Below are positions 46,097 through 58,645 of a stretch of DNA of 64,000 nt, piece after piece. The stretch's first letter is position 1. Each line of letters opens with the position of its first letter. The DNA comes from Typhlomys cinereus (taxonomy: Eukaryota; Chordata; Mammalia; Rodentia; Platacanthomyidae): positions 2,839,866 through 2,903,865 of the forward strand of contig JALPQD010000223.1 of assembly GCA_023101885.1 (NCBI GenBank), read 5' to 3'. A model generated the notes under the pieces. The model did not search any database. It was given only the letters and a program-made list of their open reading frames with translations, and was not told the DNA's origin. The position numbers were made by a program, and so were the translations under genes.

Positions 46097-46515
46097 CATA
46101 GTTGGATACAGGTGTCAACTTGATGGTTGAGGATTTGAGCTCTGGGCACATTTGTAGAGAATTAGTTGAGTTAAGCCCAGAGTGAACCTGCAGGATCTAG
46201 CTGATAGAAAAGGCCTAGCCCATGGTGGGCTAGGTTTAGGACTAGGCCCTGGACAGATGAATAAAATAGAGCTGGTGAGGAAATTGGCATTCTCTTGCAT
46301 ACTTGGCAGGACATGTAGGTCTTGCAAGTAAGAATTGTTCTTCACTCATCTGTTATGTGATTGTGGTTTAGCTACTGGCCTCACCCCTTTGGTGTTGGTG
46401 TGTGCTCTCCTGCCAAGTTGGACTAAGAATTGCAACCAGATCATCATAAGAGAAAATAAACTTTGTTCCCTTAAGTGGTTTGATGGTGATTTAATTGGCA
46501 ATTATGCAGAGTAAC
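46097..46515 (+). mobile_element. Rodent medium-reiterated repeat (paralogue of 5565-5980)
   Basis: It starts GTTGGATACAGGTGTCAACT and aligns along its length with 5565-5980, including GAGCTCTGGGCACATTTGTA, CTCCTGCCAAGTTGGAC and GAGAAAATAAACTTTGTTCC. This copy is slightly better preserved at the ends. Confidence 0.72.
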
Positions 46516-47199
46516 TGCAGAAGAAGTTACAATTTTTATTTTATGTTGTGTACATGAATATTGTGAATTTATGATATTTTGTCTGTTAATTCCCAGCCTT
46601 CCTCACTCCTTTCCCTTTACAACCTATCATCTCCCCTGTCAAGCTCCCTCCCATTTTCAAATTCTTTTACTTGTGTGGCCCACTGTGTTTCATCTAGTTT
46701 GCCTTTGATGTCATATGCCTGATATGATTCATGCCCCAGTAAGTATTACAGATCAGAGAATTAGTTAAGGGAACTCGAGGTCCTATGGGTGAGCAGCGGT
46801 ATCCTTCTAAGAATACAGGGTAAGAACACGGACCTGCAGACACAGAGAGGGGACAAGAGAGAAGAGAATTCAGTAAAAACAAATCTAGCTCCCCGACTTC
46901 AACTTTAGAACAACTAGAAGATACGTGCATGACACACAGCTCACAGCATTTTGTACAGCAGATCAGCAATTGCATTCAGAGGCACTGCATAAAGCCCAAG
47001 TGAGCGTTACAAAGCAACTTTGGAATCCTCAGGATTTTCTTGTTCAGCACACCCCCTCTCAGGGTATAGAAAAAGGCTAGCATCTGATAACCATGGATTG
47101 AATACCTGCTAGACATGGACACTGTGGAATGCTACGTTTGGCAGGTAGACCAGAGGGGAACAGGGGTCCAGGAGATACAACCTTTTTTAAATGCTATTT

Positions 47200-50100
47200 A
47201 AAATTACAACAGATTTTTATTGTTTTCTTCCCCCCTACTGAAAAATACCTTCTTCCCTTTTACCTCAATGTCTCTGTTTGTGTGTGATTCTCATTGAGTC
47301 TCATAATGGATGTCTCTTCTTGCAAATGGTTGGGCTCTTGCTGTGTCACAGGCAGTATTTCAGTAAGTATATGCCTATGGCATGAAGGACCTCCTTTTGT
47401 GGCCAACTTATGCAAAAAATGGTCATTCCTAGTGGGGTGGGGCTATCTGAATTTCTTCTTCATTTGTTGTGCATTGTGTTGGAACCAATCTTGTGTAGAT
47501 CTTGTGCAGGTGAGCTTGTCTGCAGCATATTCATGGATGTCGTGATTTTATGACTGAAGATACTCTTCTGCAATGTTCCACCCATGATCTGGTTCTCACC
47601 TGTCTTGCCCTCTGTGGTGCATCCTGGCTTTTAGTGTGGGGAAACAAGGGTACCATGGGTGTCCTGTTTGTATTTGATTATTCCTCAGTTGCTTATTTTC
47701 TGCGTGTAGATCAGTTGAGATTCTCTTTATTAACCAATTCCAACTGTGTGAAGTCTTCGTGGGTGCAGGCAGAGAGCTTCACGACTCTACTGGTTTAAAG
47801 TGAGATGTGCCAAAGCAAAGGTGGTGTCTCTCATGTCTGCTTGGCAAGGCAGCGGTCCTGGTTCTCCTCTAGAACCTAGGCCCTCCCCAGCCAAGGCCTC
47901 TCAGTCACCCTTACAGTGACTAGACATGGATATCCTCCCAACGAGCAGGTCTTAACCCCAATCACAGAGCAGGAGTTTCGGGAGGCTAAATACGTCATCG
48001 AGTGGAGCATCTCTAAGTGATTTCTCTGTCTCTAGTTCCCCATTTTTATGTACCCCTATGGAGGGATGGCCCTTGGTGTTTTTTTTTATTTCCTCTCCCT
48101 TCATGTCCCTCCCCCTCTTTTCCTTGGTGGTCCCCCTGTGTTTTCTAGATTTTAGCCTGTATTCACAGTTGAGCCTAGAGATATGGTGATTCATAGCTAG
48201 GACCCACATGTAAAAGAAGATATGCATTATTTTTCTTTCTCTGCTTGGGTTACCTCACTATTTTTCCAGAGTTTCATCCATTTGCCTGCAAATTTCATAA
48301 TTTCATTCTTCTTAATGGCTGATTAATAGTTTTCCCTTGTATGTATGTGATGCATTTTCATTATCCATTTATCAGTTGATGCACATCTAGGTTGATTTCA
48401 TTTCTTAGCTTTTTTGAATTGTACTGCAATGAACTTGTATGTGCCAGGGTTCCTCCAGCAGGATATGCAGTGTTTAGGGAAGAAGCCCAGGAGAGGTACA
48501 GCTGTGTCCTGGTATTTCCAGTCCAAGATTCTTAAGGAACCTCTGTGATGCTTTCCAAAGTGTCTATACCAGTCTGTGTTCCCACCAACAGTAAATAAAG
48601 GTTCACTTTCTTCATATCCCCTCCAGCACTTGTTGTTAATTGTTCCCTTGATCTTGGCCTTTCTGACTAGCCTAAGAGGAAATCTCAAAATACTTTTGAT
48701 TTGCATTTTCCTGAGGGCTAGGGATGCAGAGGTCTTTTTGTTTGATATTTATTCTTTAGATTTTTTTGATATTTGTATTCTTTTGTGAACTATCAGTTTA
48801 ATTCCTTGGCCAAATTTTTTTTTTATTAAATTGTTTACTTTCTTTTTGTTGAATTTTTTGAGTATTTTATATATTCTGGATACCAAGCCCCTGTCATATA
48901 GATAAATACCTTCTTTTTTCTTGCATAGCTAGAAAATACCTTCTCTCACTCTGTGGCTGCTACTTGCCCAGATGACTATTTCTTTGACTGAGTGGAAGTC
49001 CTTCTTTAGAATTGTTGGGCACAGTCCCTGTGCAGACAGAATCATGTTTAGAAAGCCTTGTCCTCAACATATGTCTTGAAGTGTTTTCATTACTCTTTCT
49101 CCAAGATATTCAGAGTTTCAGATTTAATGTGGAGACTTTTGGTCCATTTGACACTGACATTTGTGCAGGGTGAAAGGTATGAATCTGCTTTCATTCTTCT
49201 TTATGGAGCCATCCAGTTTTCACCAGCACCATTTGTTGAACAAACTGTCTTTTTTCCAATGTGTATTTTTGGTTCCTTGTTAAAACTCATCTAGCTGTAG
49301 GTGGGCAGGCTTATGTTTTGGTCTTCAATTTTAACCCATTGATTGGTATTCCTATTTTTCTATTAGTACCATGCTGCTTTTCATGTTATGGCTTGGGAGT
49401 ATCGTTTGAGGTTAGGGATGATAATTCTTCTTGTAGAGCTTTTATTATGCAGGATTGTTTTGGAGATCCTGAGTTTTTTGTGCTTCTCTACGAGTTTTAA
49501 CATTGTTTTTCTTCCAATATTTGTGAAGAATTGTGTTGGGACTTTGATAGGTACTTCACTGAATTTGTGAACTGCATTTATAATGATCATCATTTTCACA
49601 ATATTGATTCTAACAATGTATGAGCATGGGGACCTTTCAACCTTCTAATATCTTCTTCAAGTTCTTTTTAAAGTATTTTAAAGTTTCCATTGCATAGGTA
49701 TTTTATTCAGCTATGTTTATTCCTTGGTATTTTATTTTTGTGGGGGCTATGGTGAAGGGAATTGATTCCTTCATTTCTTTTTCTGCATGTTTGTCTTTAA
49801 TATATAGTAAGAATACTGATTTTTGTATGATGAGTTTATAGTTATTTTTGTATGTTTGAGTGTAGTGTGCTTTTCTGAGTATGTTAATCAGTTCTAGGAA
49901 CATTTTAATGTAGACTCTGGGGTAACTGAGGTGCAGAATCATGTCACCTGCAAATTGTAGTATTTTAGGTAACTTTTTTTCCTATCTATGTTCCTTTTAT
50001 TCCCTTGCCTTATTGCTTTGGCAAGAGCTTCAGGTACTAGACTGAATAGAAGCAGTGAGCGTGGACACCCTTGTCTTGTTCCTGAAATGAGTAGAAATGA

Positions 50101-50450
50101 CTCAAGTTTTTCTCCATTTAGGATGATGTTTATCACAGTATTTTCATACATAGTTTTTTATTACATTGAGATATCTTCTCTCCATGCCTATTTTCTCCAG
50201 GACTTTTATCATGAAGGGATGTTGTATTTTATCAAAAGCCCATTATAACTTTATTAAGACAATCATGTGATTTTTTTCTCTTAGTTGATTCATTTAATGG
50301 ATTATATTAATTGATTTATGTATTTTGAAACATCTTTGCATAGCTGAGATGAAGATGATGATGTTGAACTTGATCCAACTTGATGTTGAAGAACCATCAT
50401 ATTTTATGAGTCCATAGATTGAGTCTGGAAGTATTTGATTGAGGTCCTCA
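47200..50450 (-). mobile_element. Old L1 in minus orientation (ORF2 and 3' UTR), degraded
   Basis: Read on the minus strand, the ORF2 order is intact although frames are broken: [21 protein letters not shown] text at 50100-50150 with [13 protein letters not shown] (RT core), MILHLSYP (after the catalytic Asp pair), ESIPFTIAPTKIKYQGIN, KFSEVPIKVPTQFF and NNKCWRGYEESEPLFTVGGN (the Cys-rich end, 48600-48680). Sequence left of 48240 is probably its 3' UTR; the left limit is uncertain. This L1 is sense-oriented to PIEZO2. It is clearly older than the 20-26 kb copy. Confidence 0.82.
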
Positions 50451-50454
50451 CAAT

Positions 50455-51230
50455 GAAAAAGGCAAGCAAGAACTGGCTTCTATGTGAGGAAGCCCAGACT
50501 GTCTATCACTATATTGGATAATACACAGGTGGGAGCTTTCAGTGCAGGCAGCTTCTGAAGTAAAAAAAAAATTAAAGGAACACTGCCTCTCCTGCTTCCC
50601 TCAAGAAGGACCATAGCTCCTGGTATAAACCATTTTAACTGCTGACCCCAGTGACTCCAGTATGCTGATTCACTAAGAAGATGTTGATAAACTATACAAT
50701 TTTTAAATAAATAATGGACTCCTTCTTAGGGCCCAGCCATTCTCTGATATAAATATATAAATATTTACAAAGTAGACAGGCTCCATCTTCATGGCAGTTG
50801 CTATGGAGGGAGAGTATTGGTTGATAACCTCCAAATCTAAATCATTCGAGTATCAAGATTCATCAACATTTGATCTTGATTTTATTGCTCTATTAAATTC
50901 ATTCACTAATTCCAAGTTGTCTATCAGAGAAAACATATGCTTTTTAAAGCATCTGGGAGCTTGCGATTAGAACAGATGGAAGGCTGCTACCCTACCAATT
51001 ATCCACTGCTAACTCCTAAGGCAGATACAACCCTCTAATTCATTAGTAACCATCACAATCCACTTGGACAAATTCCCTGGATAGAATCTGAAACTAAATG
51101 ATTCTTTTAAGTGATTATAAGGGAAACTTGAACACCAGGAGAAACATGCGAGGAAGGCCTTAAAGTGCTGAAGGCTGTTTCCATTCTTGAAAGTATTATT
51201 CCTCCTGAAAGAAAGGTCACTTACAAATAA
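50455..51230. other. Unrecognised intron sequence
   Basis: AT-rich sequence between two L1 segments. I see nothing supportable here. Confidence 0.5.
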
Positions 51231-51235
51231 GTGCC

Positions 51236-52007
51236 AAGATTCTCTGAATCCCCCTCACTGCACTGTCCTACTGCTATTCCATCTACCTTTGAGTCTCCTC
51301 TTATAGTAAGATCTTCATTTAAACAGCTTTTATCTTTGGTTAGGAGGTGACCTTCAATACCAATCAGGATGGAGCCAAAGGCAGTGCAGGAAAAGCAAAA
51401 CTGAAATCAACAATAGACCACAATTCAGAACACCAAAGACCCTACATTAATCAACTGGAACCAGACCAGCCAAATCTCTCCCCATCCTAAAGCTCAGAGA
51501 ACCTTGCAGAAGAGGGGGTGGCAAGATTGTAAGAGCCTAAAGATGGGGAGAATCAACGTTATGCAAGATTCTCCATACAAGTTAGGGCTGCAGTAGCCAT
51601 AATCGGACTTTGCATGACCTGCACAATGACTGACATGTCAATGACCCCCCAAAGTCTAGCATGGATCACAGGTAGTGGGATCCTTAGCGGTAAGGGATTA
51701 ACAATCATGGTAGTGTTCCTATACTAACAGGGAGCCCAAGAAAGGGCTCTGGGCTATGTTGCTGAGTCCTTACACCTCACTAGGGTGGAAGACTCAGAGG
51801 GAGATTTGGCATTCACACAAAAGGATGTTCCAGGGCGTGGAGGGGGGGTAAGGGGAGGCAATGGGAGAAGGGGAGGGAAGGGGGTGAAAGGAAGGGAAAA
51901 TGGGGGGGAAGTCTAAGGGGGACTGGGGAGGAGTGAGGGAGAGGACTGGGGACCTATTGAGCTTGTATGATTGGAGAAAAAATTAAAAAAAAAGAAAAAA
52001 GATTCTC
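51236..52007 (+). mobile_element. 5'-truncated L1 3' end (~755 bp), slightly older relative of the young L1
   Basis: The body (51245-51998) aligns with the 3' UTR of the L1 at about 25935-26660: AATCTCTCCCCATCCTAAAG, GCAGAAGAGGGGGTGGCAAG, TCCATACAAGTTAGGGCTGC, CAAAGTCTAGCATG, the G-rich tract (51838-51950) and GACCTATTGAGCTTGTATGA. It is more diverged than the copy at 6042-6320. AAGATTCTC flanks it at 51236-51244 and 51999-52007 as a short target-site duplication. Confidence 0.88.
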
Positions 52008-52557
52008 AGGCAAAGCTTTGTAGAAGAGATTCAAGACAGCTAAGGTGACTTCACAGACACTGCAAGCAGGCTTCAAAAGCCATGGGAAACAACAGAGATG
52101 GTGGTTTACTAGGCCGTGGAGAGCATGTGCCCACTCCTGCTGCAACCCATGGCCCTCACTGAGCACCATCACTCATGGGTGCTCCAGTCGTCTCCAGCAC
52201 CCTGGCCTGCACCTCTTCATGCAGCGCCACCAAAGCTGCCTGATGTCATGAAGAAATCCATAGAGAATCTTCTCTGGTAAAACACCATGGAAAGCTAATT
52301 TTAATTCTAATTAACACCTTGACTTCAATAAAGCCTTTTGATCTCAGTAAAGCAATTTTCTTCAGATTAGGCAAATAAAAGAAAAAAGACTTCCTTTGAC
52401 ATGTTAGAATATCTGAATACCAATGTTTAATGGATGACATGGTAATGAATGCTGAGCTAAGGGCAAATCCAGAAAGGGTGCCACTCCACACTTCATGTAG
52501 TTGGTTACCCCTGAGGTCCAAGCATGGCTCTGCATCCTCAGCTACAAAACTGAAATG

Positions 52558-52768
52558 ACTTTTATGTGTGCGTGCATGCGTGTGTGTGTGTATGTGTGTG
52601 TGTGTGTATGTGTGTGTGTGTGTATGTGTGTGTGTACATCAGAGGGCACTAAATGTACCCAAGGGTACAGGCAATTTCTGCCTGGCATTTTTTACATGGG
52701 AATTGAACTCAGGTCTTATGCTTTTGAGGCAGAATCTTAACCCCTGAGCCATCTCTCTAACCCAAGTT
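52558..52768 (-). mobile_element. B2-superfamily SINE with (TG)n tail
   Basis: On the minus strand: GGTTAGAGAGATGGCTCAGG, GCCTCAAAAGCATAAGACCT, GAGTTCAATTCCC, then a shortened body and CCCTCTGATG before the (CA)n tail, seen as (TG)n at 52566-52635. Confidence 0.85.
52566..52635. repeat. (TG)n microsatellite in SINE tail
   Basis: TG run with TATG and GCATGCG interruptions, belonging to the minus-strand SINE. Confidence 0.93.
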
Positions 52769-53159
52769 TTACTTCTTTGGACAGTGCTTCATCATAGACT
52801 CAAAGTTTTCATAAAAAATAATGAACAGTGATATGTGGGTGTGCACATGCACACATACACGCATACAAATCTTCAAGATAGTTTACATCAGATCTGATCA
52901 TATGCTACAATCCCAACTCCTATTTTAAATATTCATTTGAAAGTGGAAACATTTTTGTTTCTGTCATTGAAACATTCAGTAATTGAAACTCCTTCTTACT
53001 AGTATAGCTCAGAGCCATTTGGGTGGCCCCTTCACCACTTTACTTTTACTTCTTTTCTATTCTTGCCTATTTGTATCAGTTGATTCTCTCTACCCCCATC
53101 ATTCAAATCCAGCAACAAACAGTTTGCAAACCTCATTTCCTCATGTATGCCACAGTTTA

Positions 53160-53600
53160 GCCCATGAAATTGGTATCAGGGGTAGGGGGAAAGGAAATGA
53201 GCCCTTGGAGAAACTGTAATCCTGGATATAAGGCCCAGCAGAAGCAGGGTGAAGGAATGACAGAAAGTTTAGCCAGCCTCGGTGTGGGAAGGGGTGTGAA
53301 GGGCAAAGTCAAGGAAAGGTACAGGTGGGGTGGAGACAGGGTGGAGAGGGGGGCAGGAGAAGAGGGGAAGGGGAAGTGGAAACTGCACCTGAGGACTTGG
53401 GAGGAGCCAGATGGAAAGAGCAAGGAGGAAGGCACGGTGGAGCCAGAGACTCGTGAAAGCCAGAGTGTGAAAGGACCTGGGGAGGAGGCACAGGTCCTGT
53501 GTCGCCCGGTCCGGGCAACAGCAGGAAGCAGCCCGTGTGGAGGTGTGATGGAAGCCTGCGGCCCGCAAGAAGGCCAGAGGGACAGTTAGGAGGGTAACAA
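53160..53600. other. Purine-rich, relatively GC-rich segment with open frames
   Basis: The plus strand is G/A-rich with many GGGG runs, and ends with a small CpG cluster (GTCGCCCGGTCCGGGCAACA at 53501-53520). A 141-codon frame (53164-53589) is open on the plus strand, and 92- and 99-codon frames on the minus. No domain is recognisable; purine bias alone explains the open frames. It could be an enhancer-like element or unannotated exon, but nothing in the sequence proves it. Confidence 0.35.
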
Positions 53601-53934
53601 GCTAGTTATTTAGTTTATACAAATGATAACTCAAGACAGAGAGAAAGGGCCCAGTAGTTTCCATTACAGAGCAAGCTCCAGAAAATGCCAAACCAAAAAT
53701 GCATAATAAAGACACGTGGTACTGAAGACAACGCTTTCGAAAATAGCTAAATCTAGAGATCCGATGATTTGTCCACATGCATGCAGATCATATATTCATG
53801 TAGCTTTGTCTGAATCATCATTGAAAGAAACTACTATTTCATTGTCAACAAGAGAAGTTACTCCCTTCTCTTCATCATTACTTTTGATTGCTTTCCTGAT
53901 GATGTTTAAACATGGGAAGGGGGGGACATTGTCC

Positions 53935-54290
53935 CATAGTTTGGATTAGTGTCCCCCAAAACCCACCCACATGTTGAAGGCTTGACCTCAGCATGAAGTG
54001 CTACAATAGAACCGTTAGTAGGCCATGCCTATTGGGAATTCTCAGATCCCTGGACATGTGCATAGTGCGGGGCTTGGCAATCCAGTGCCTCCTCCCCTCT
54101 CCAGCTCCAGCCTTGAATTGTGTTTTGTTTCATACCGCTTCATGGCAGATTCTCCCCCAAAGGCCAGAAAGCAACAAATCCCTGTCTGGAAACCACAAAC
54201 TAAACCTTCAAAGCCATGAGTCAAAATAACCCTTCTTTTTCAGATTATCAGAGGTGCTTTTAACAGAATTACAAAACTAAGACATTGACA
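53935..54290 (+). mobile_element. MaLR-type LTR (MST/MLT-like)
   Basis: TTTGGATTAGTGTCCCCCAA, CATGTTGAAGGCTTGACCTC, then CAAAGCCATGAGTCAAAATA and ACCCTTCTTTTTCAGATTAT follow the MaLR LTR layout (GTGTCCCCC, ATGTTGAA near the 5' end; GTGAGCCAAAATAAACC near the 3' end). These are old nonautonomous retrovirus-like LTRs, and no internal region is seen. Confidence 0.55.
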
Positions 54291-54509
54291 AAGAAAGAAA
54301 AGGTCAGAGAAGGCTGGAATGTTGATTGGTCAAGGTTAGAAAAAAAGTCTTCACTAGAGAAAACGAGGTTATAAAAGTGTGATGACTGCCATTAGCTGCT
54401 AACTTAAGGCTCATCTGGATGATATCCTTTAGATTGTTTGGCCTTTCTGAATGCTTTTGTGTTTTTTTTCTTGATTGCATAATACTGAAACACCCAGTCC
54501 ATTGTGGGT

Positions 54510-54752
54510 GACCTGAGATTGTATAAAGATGGAGAGATCTAGTTGAGTGCTGCCCAGCAAGCAAGCACAAATGCATTGACACTGGCCCCTATAGTGATAG
54601 TCTGACCAGCTCCCTCAACACCCTGCTACCGTGACCTCTCCACAGTGGTGACTGGGACCTGGAACTGAGAGCCCATTAAACCCTCCTCACCCCACTCTGA
54701 CTAGGGTCAGGTATTTTGTGACAACATGTAATGAGATGAAAACAAGTATAGG
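54510..54752 (+). mobile_element. 3' part of a rodent medium-reiterated repeat
   Basis: GGAACTGAGAGCCCATTAAA, CCCTCCTCACCCC and GGTCAGGTATTTTGTGACAA match the 3' end shared with the 32130-32462 element (GTCAGGTATTTGGTCACG). The left limit is uncertain. Confidence 0.45.
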
Positions 54753-55433
54753 GAGAATTTTACTTGGTAGGAGCTGGTGGCATTCTGACAGTGGCTCTGT
54801 GGAAGATGAGGGATCGTATTTAACTTGGAGATTTTTCAAAGGATTTGTCAGGTAAGTTAATGAAGTCCCTAAAATGTGAGTTTTTGCCCCAGAAGTTTCA
54901 AATTTCTAAGTGTCAACCCAGGGAGATAGTGTGCTCCTGAAATCACAGGAGTACACAGGGCATTTTAAAGGTGATGTAAAAAATCTAATCAGTAAGAAGA
55001 GAGTTCTTCAGGAAGTGGTGTTATCACACACAATTCTAAAAAACTCTAATGTCTTCAGTGCTTTAAGCAAGGGCAACTGATTTTCAGCCAAACATCTTTT
55101 ACTACCAGTCATAAAATCATTGTGAAAGTAGGAATGGTTTTTCTACTGGATATATTTTGTAAAATTTATAACAGTACATTCACGTAATGTCCATATCGAT
55201 CCTCCCAGAGAAGACAGCTTGTTTTAAAACTTATTCATTTACTTTCTAATATTTATCATGGTTGTATTGCAGAATGATCCAAAGGTACGAGGCACTATCA
55301 TCCTGCTCATACTCTTCCTCAGCCTAATGCATCCTTCCAGAGGGCATGGCATTCATGGATACTTTCATTTTGGGACTAAGAGGTCTTTCTCAATTCAGGC
55401 CAACATATCAATCAAGCCACTACTTTGACCTTG

Positions 55434-55875
55434 TATGAGTTTCTCATGGGTGTTATACCAATATACTACCACCTGGGTGCATCAAAACAAGATAATTTAT
55501 TGCCTTGTTCCGAAGACTGAAATCTGCAGTTTAGGTAGCAGTAGAGCCATGCCTCATAAGGATTGGTTGTTATCTACTTTCGGCTTCTGGTGGGAGCTGG
55601 TGATTCTTGTGTTTCTTAGCTAACAGATGTGTCATTCCAATCTCTGCTCCGATTGTCATCTGGTATGTTATGGGTGTACATGGGATCGTGTGCATGCACA
55701 TATTTCTGCTCTGTTTTCTTAAAAGGACAGCATTCATATTGAGTTACTCCAGCAAGTCTTTCTGTTAACTTCATTTCATCTAAAAAGATCCTTTTGGCAA
55801 ATAAGCTCACATTCTAAGGTGTTGGGAGCTAGGACTTTGACATATGTTTCTGAGGGTCATAGTACAATTTATTGT
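55434..55875 (-). mobile_element. MLT1-type MaLR LTR
   Basis: In reverse orientation it follows the MLT1 LTR consensus: ATACTACCACCTGGGTGCAT, ATAATTTATTGCCTTGTTCC, GGCTTCTGGTGGGAGCTGGT, GTGTCATTCCAATCTCTGCT, AAAAGGACAGCATTCATATT, AGCTCACATTCTAAGGTGTT, then GGACTTTGACATATG. Nearly full length but diverged, as expected for an old eutherian element. Confidence 0.75.
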
Positions 55876-55879
55876 AGGA

Positions 55880-56780
55880 ATCTCAAGCTTAATGTATCTA
55901 ATACAAGACTCTTAATATTATCACAAAAAAATGGTTAAGTCACCACAATCCATCTAAAAATTCAGGGGGAGTCCTTGATTTTTCTCCCTTCTCCTGTGAT
56001 CTCACAAATATGGCATGGTATCAGTCCCGTCACTGGGACAACAAGAGGCTGTATCCTTCCAATGATCCTCACTGATAATCATTTACCAAGCACTTATCAC
56101 ACAAGAGTCAGAAGTCTTGTCATATAAATCCCTTCTGCACAGAAAAGAAACTAAAGATCTGCATGTTTATTCTGTTCAACATTCTTCTAGATCACTGGAA
56201 CAGATAAGCCTTTTCTATGAACTAGGGATTTTTATACTTTTATGTGCTAAGTCCTTACCCCAGTGCTCCACATAAGTAGCCCATTTTTCCTCTGCATGTT
56301 TTACATTCAATGTCTCCGCCACAAGAGAAGTCCTATTCTGTGAAAACATTTCTTCTTGCTTCTGGACTTTTAAGGGGTTTATGAGGATGCCTTTGTGCTG
56401 TGCCCTGCAAGGCAGAATCCACAGAATGGACTTTCCTGGGGATTTTATGAGGATGCCCTCATGGCGTGTCCTACAGGATGGAATGTATTTACCCCATTGC
56501 AACTGGGGACATGGCGAGCCAGAAGCTCGTCTCAAGGTGCCTCAGGGTTGTACACCTCTGTTAAAGCGTGTTGAGCTCTATCACAGCATCCTGTTTAATT
56601 TCTCTGTGTCATTTGCTACTCTGCAGTGACTTTGCTCACTGCAATAACTTGGTTCACTGCCATGTGAAGGAAGCACGTCAGTACCAGGCTTCCAGTGGCT
56701 GATCCTCTCCCTCTGAGGCTGACTTTATTCTTTATCCTATCCACTAAGTATTCCTTCCTATTCCCCTCCCTTCCTTTCTT
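55880..56780. other. Unrecognised intron sequence
   Basis: No gene supported. Two imperfect copies of a TTTATGAGGATGCC segment lie at 56378-56395 and 56444-56459, a small local duplication. Confidence 0.5.
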
Positions 56781-56784
56781 TTCT

Positions 56785-56852
56785 TTCTGCGCTGGGAACT
56801 GAATTCATGGCCTGGTACATGCAAGGCAAATGGTCTACTGCTGAAACATATT
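56785..56852 (-). mobile_element. ID-type SINE
   Basis: GCGCTGGGAACTGAATTCAT, GGCCTGGTACATGCAAGGCA and AATGGTCTACTGCTGAAACA match the reverse complement of the ID consensus (…CAGTGGTAGACC…GGCCATGAATTCAGTTCCCAGC). Confidence 0.72.
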
Positions 56853-56859
56853 CCTTCCA

Positions 56860-58490
56860 AAGATGCTTTCCATGAAACAAATTACAAAGTGTAACTTCAA
56901 TTCCCTAAGTTTGAAAGCTTGGAATCTGGAGTGTGTGGTTTCAAAGGGTAAACCAAAACATACTTTTCTCTCTGACAAGAAAAGGGAAGCCAGAAGAGAC
57001 TGCACTTACAAAGAGGAGCTTGTGGCTTTTAATTATGCTTTATGCACTTCCATGGTTTGTAGCACTTGACCTCAGCCGAGCTGTGATGCATTAACACCCG
57101 AGGTCACTCTCGACAGCCCAGAGACTTTGCTGCTTTTGCTGGCTCAACCAACTTCACTGAATGATTTCCTGCAAAAACCATCCTGCTTGGCTTGTATATA
57201 GATCTGGCGCCTGGCTGCAGGTATTTCCCATCATTAATTCAAGTGAAAATGCAAAACTAGGTATTTTTGATCTGCTTATGTGCAAGCTAGTCATTTTTAT
57301 GCCTGTACCTGGCACTGATGAACTATTATATTTTTCCAGAAAAATAAATTTTCATAACACTTGGGGTTGTGAAGGAAATCATGGTTGGCAACTGTTGTTC
57401 AAAGTGCCTGGTAACTGAAGAGTCCAGTTCTAAGGACATTAAAATGGCTCATCACTAGCTCACCACTAAATAAATGTAGGTTAGGTTGAAAGGACAGAGT
57501 AACTGACACTTTGTTTTTCACAAGGTGAGCTTTTTTTCTTTGTCTTTTAAACAATTACCTGATCTCACTCTGAACAGCCTTTGCTACTCCTGCGGCTTTC
57601 AGGCTGCTTTCTGAAAAGCCAGCAGTCCGCATTTTATCAGAGAGCTGCTCTCCTGCTCCTCTCTCCCTATCCCACCCCTCAAGCTATTTCTGGTTCTCTT
57701 TCAAACTAGAAAACTCCACATATAAACATGAATCTGAAGGGAAATCAAAGAAATGCAGGAGGTGAAAAGGTAAAGAAAGCAGACAGGGAACAAGAATTGC
57801 TTCATTACCTGCAGCAAACATCCTGGCTCAGCAGAAACACGCCGACACTCGTGGCGCCATGGTAGGAAATAGCTTGTCTGGACTGGGAAAGACAAATCTA
57901 GGCCCAAGGTCTCATGGGACCTGCCCATGATTATCTCATCCAGTCTCAGACCACCTGCCCAGCACTGGGTCCTCTACATCAGTTACTATCGGTCCTCTCA
58001 GTCCAGTGCAGAGGCCTCTGCCTCTGGGCATTGGGTCGACAGGGAACACTAACCACCGTATCTCCCTATCCCATTTGATCTTCCATCTTTGTGTGCTTCA
58101 TCAGGGCATCCCAGTGCAAATGTGTGCTGGGGAGCAAGTCACACTGTGTCTGCAATCTCCAGAGCAGAAGGGTTGAAGGCACTGCCATCTCTCCCAGTGA
58201 CAACTCAGGTAGTACATCTGCTCCACAGAGTAGCATGAAGTGACGGACAGCTGGACCCAGGCACGATGTGGTGTCTCTTTCACGCTCACCACACGGGGCA
58301 AAGCAGCCTTGTCGCTCAGACCTGGTGTTGCAGAGGCTCTGGCAGCAGGAGCATCTGCAAGGAAACCACTTGCTTTTCCTTCCGAGGATGAAGAGAACAG
58401 TGAACTTAGAGGTCAATCCTTTGCTGCAGTGATCCGAGGAAAGAGCCGTGCACACGTGGGACTCCTTTATAATGTGTTCATTTTCTAAGC
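56860..58490. other. Unrecognised intron sequence
   Basis: The 153-codon minus frame at 58066-58527 has no recognisable domain, and its opposite strand is also open. No repeat family supported. Confidence 0.45.
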
Positions 58491-58643
58491 AGTAGCACGG
58501 GCTGGGTGCCTCCAACCAGAAGCTCATTTCTCACAATTCTGGAGACTGCATGTCCAAGATTAAGGTGCCAGTGGAACTGGTTCCCCTTAAGGCCTTTTGC
58601 CTGAATTTGTAGATGACACCTTCTCCCGTGTCCTCATATGGCA

Positions 58644-58645
<2 letters not shown>

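Noticed and set aside
56075..56112. Possible L2/MIR end (CATTTACCAAGCACTTATCA)
   Set aside because: Too short and diverged to tell from chance.
58066..58527. 153-codon minus frame
   Set aside because: No recognisable domain, and an 82-codon frame is open on the opposite strand. Its right end overlaps an LTR.
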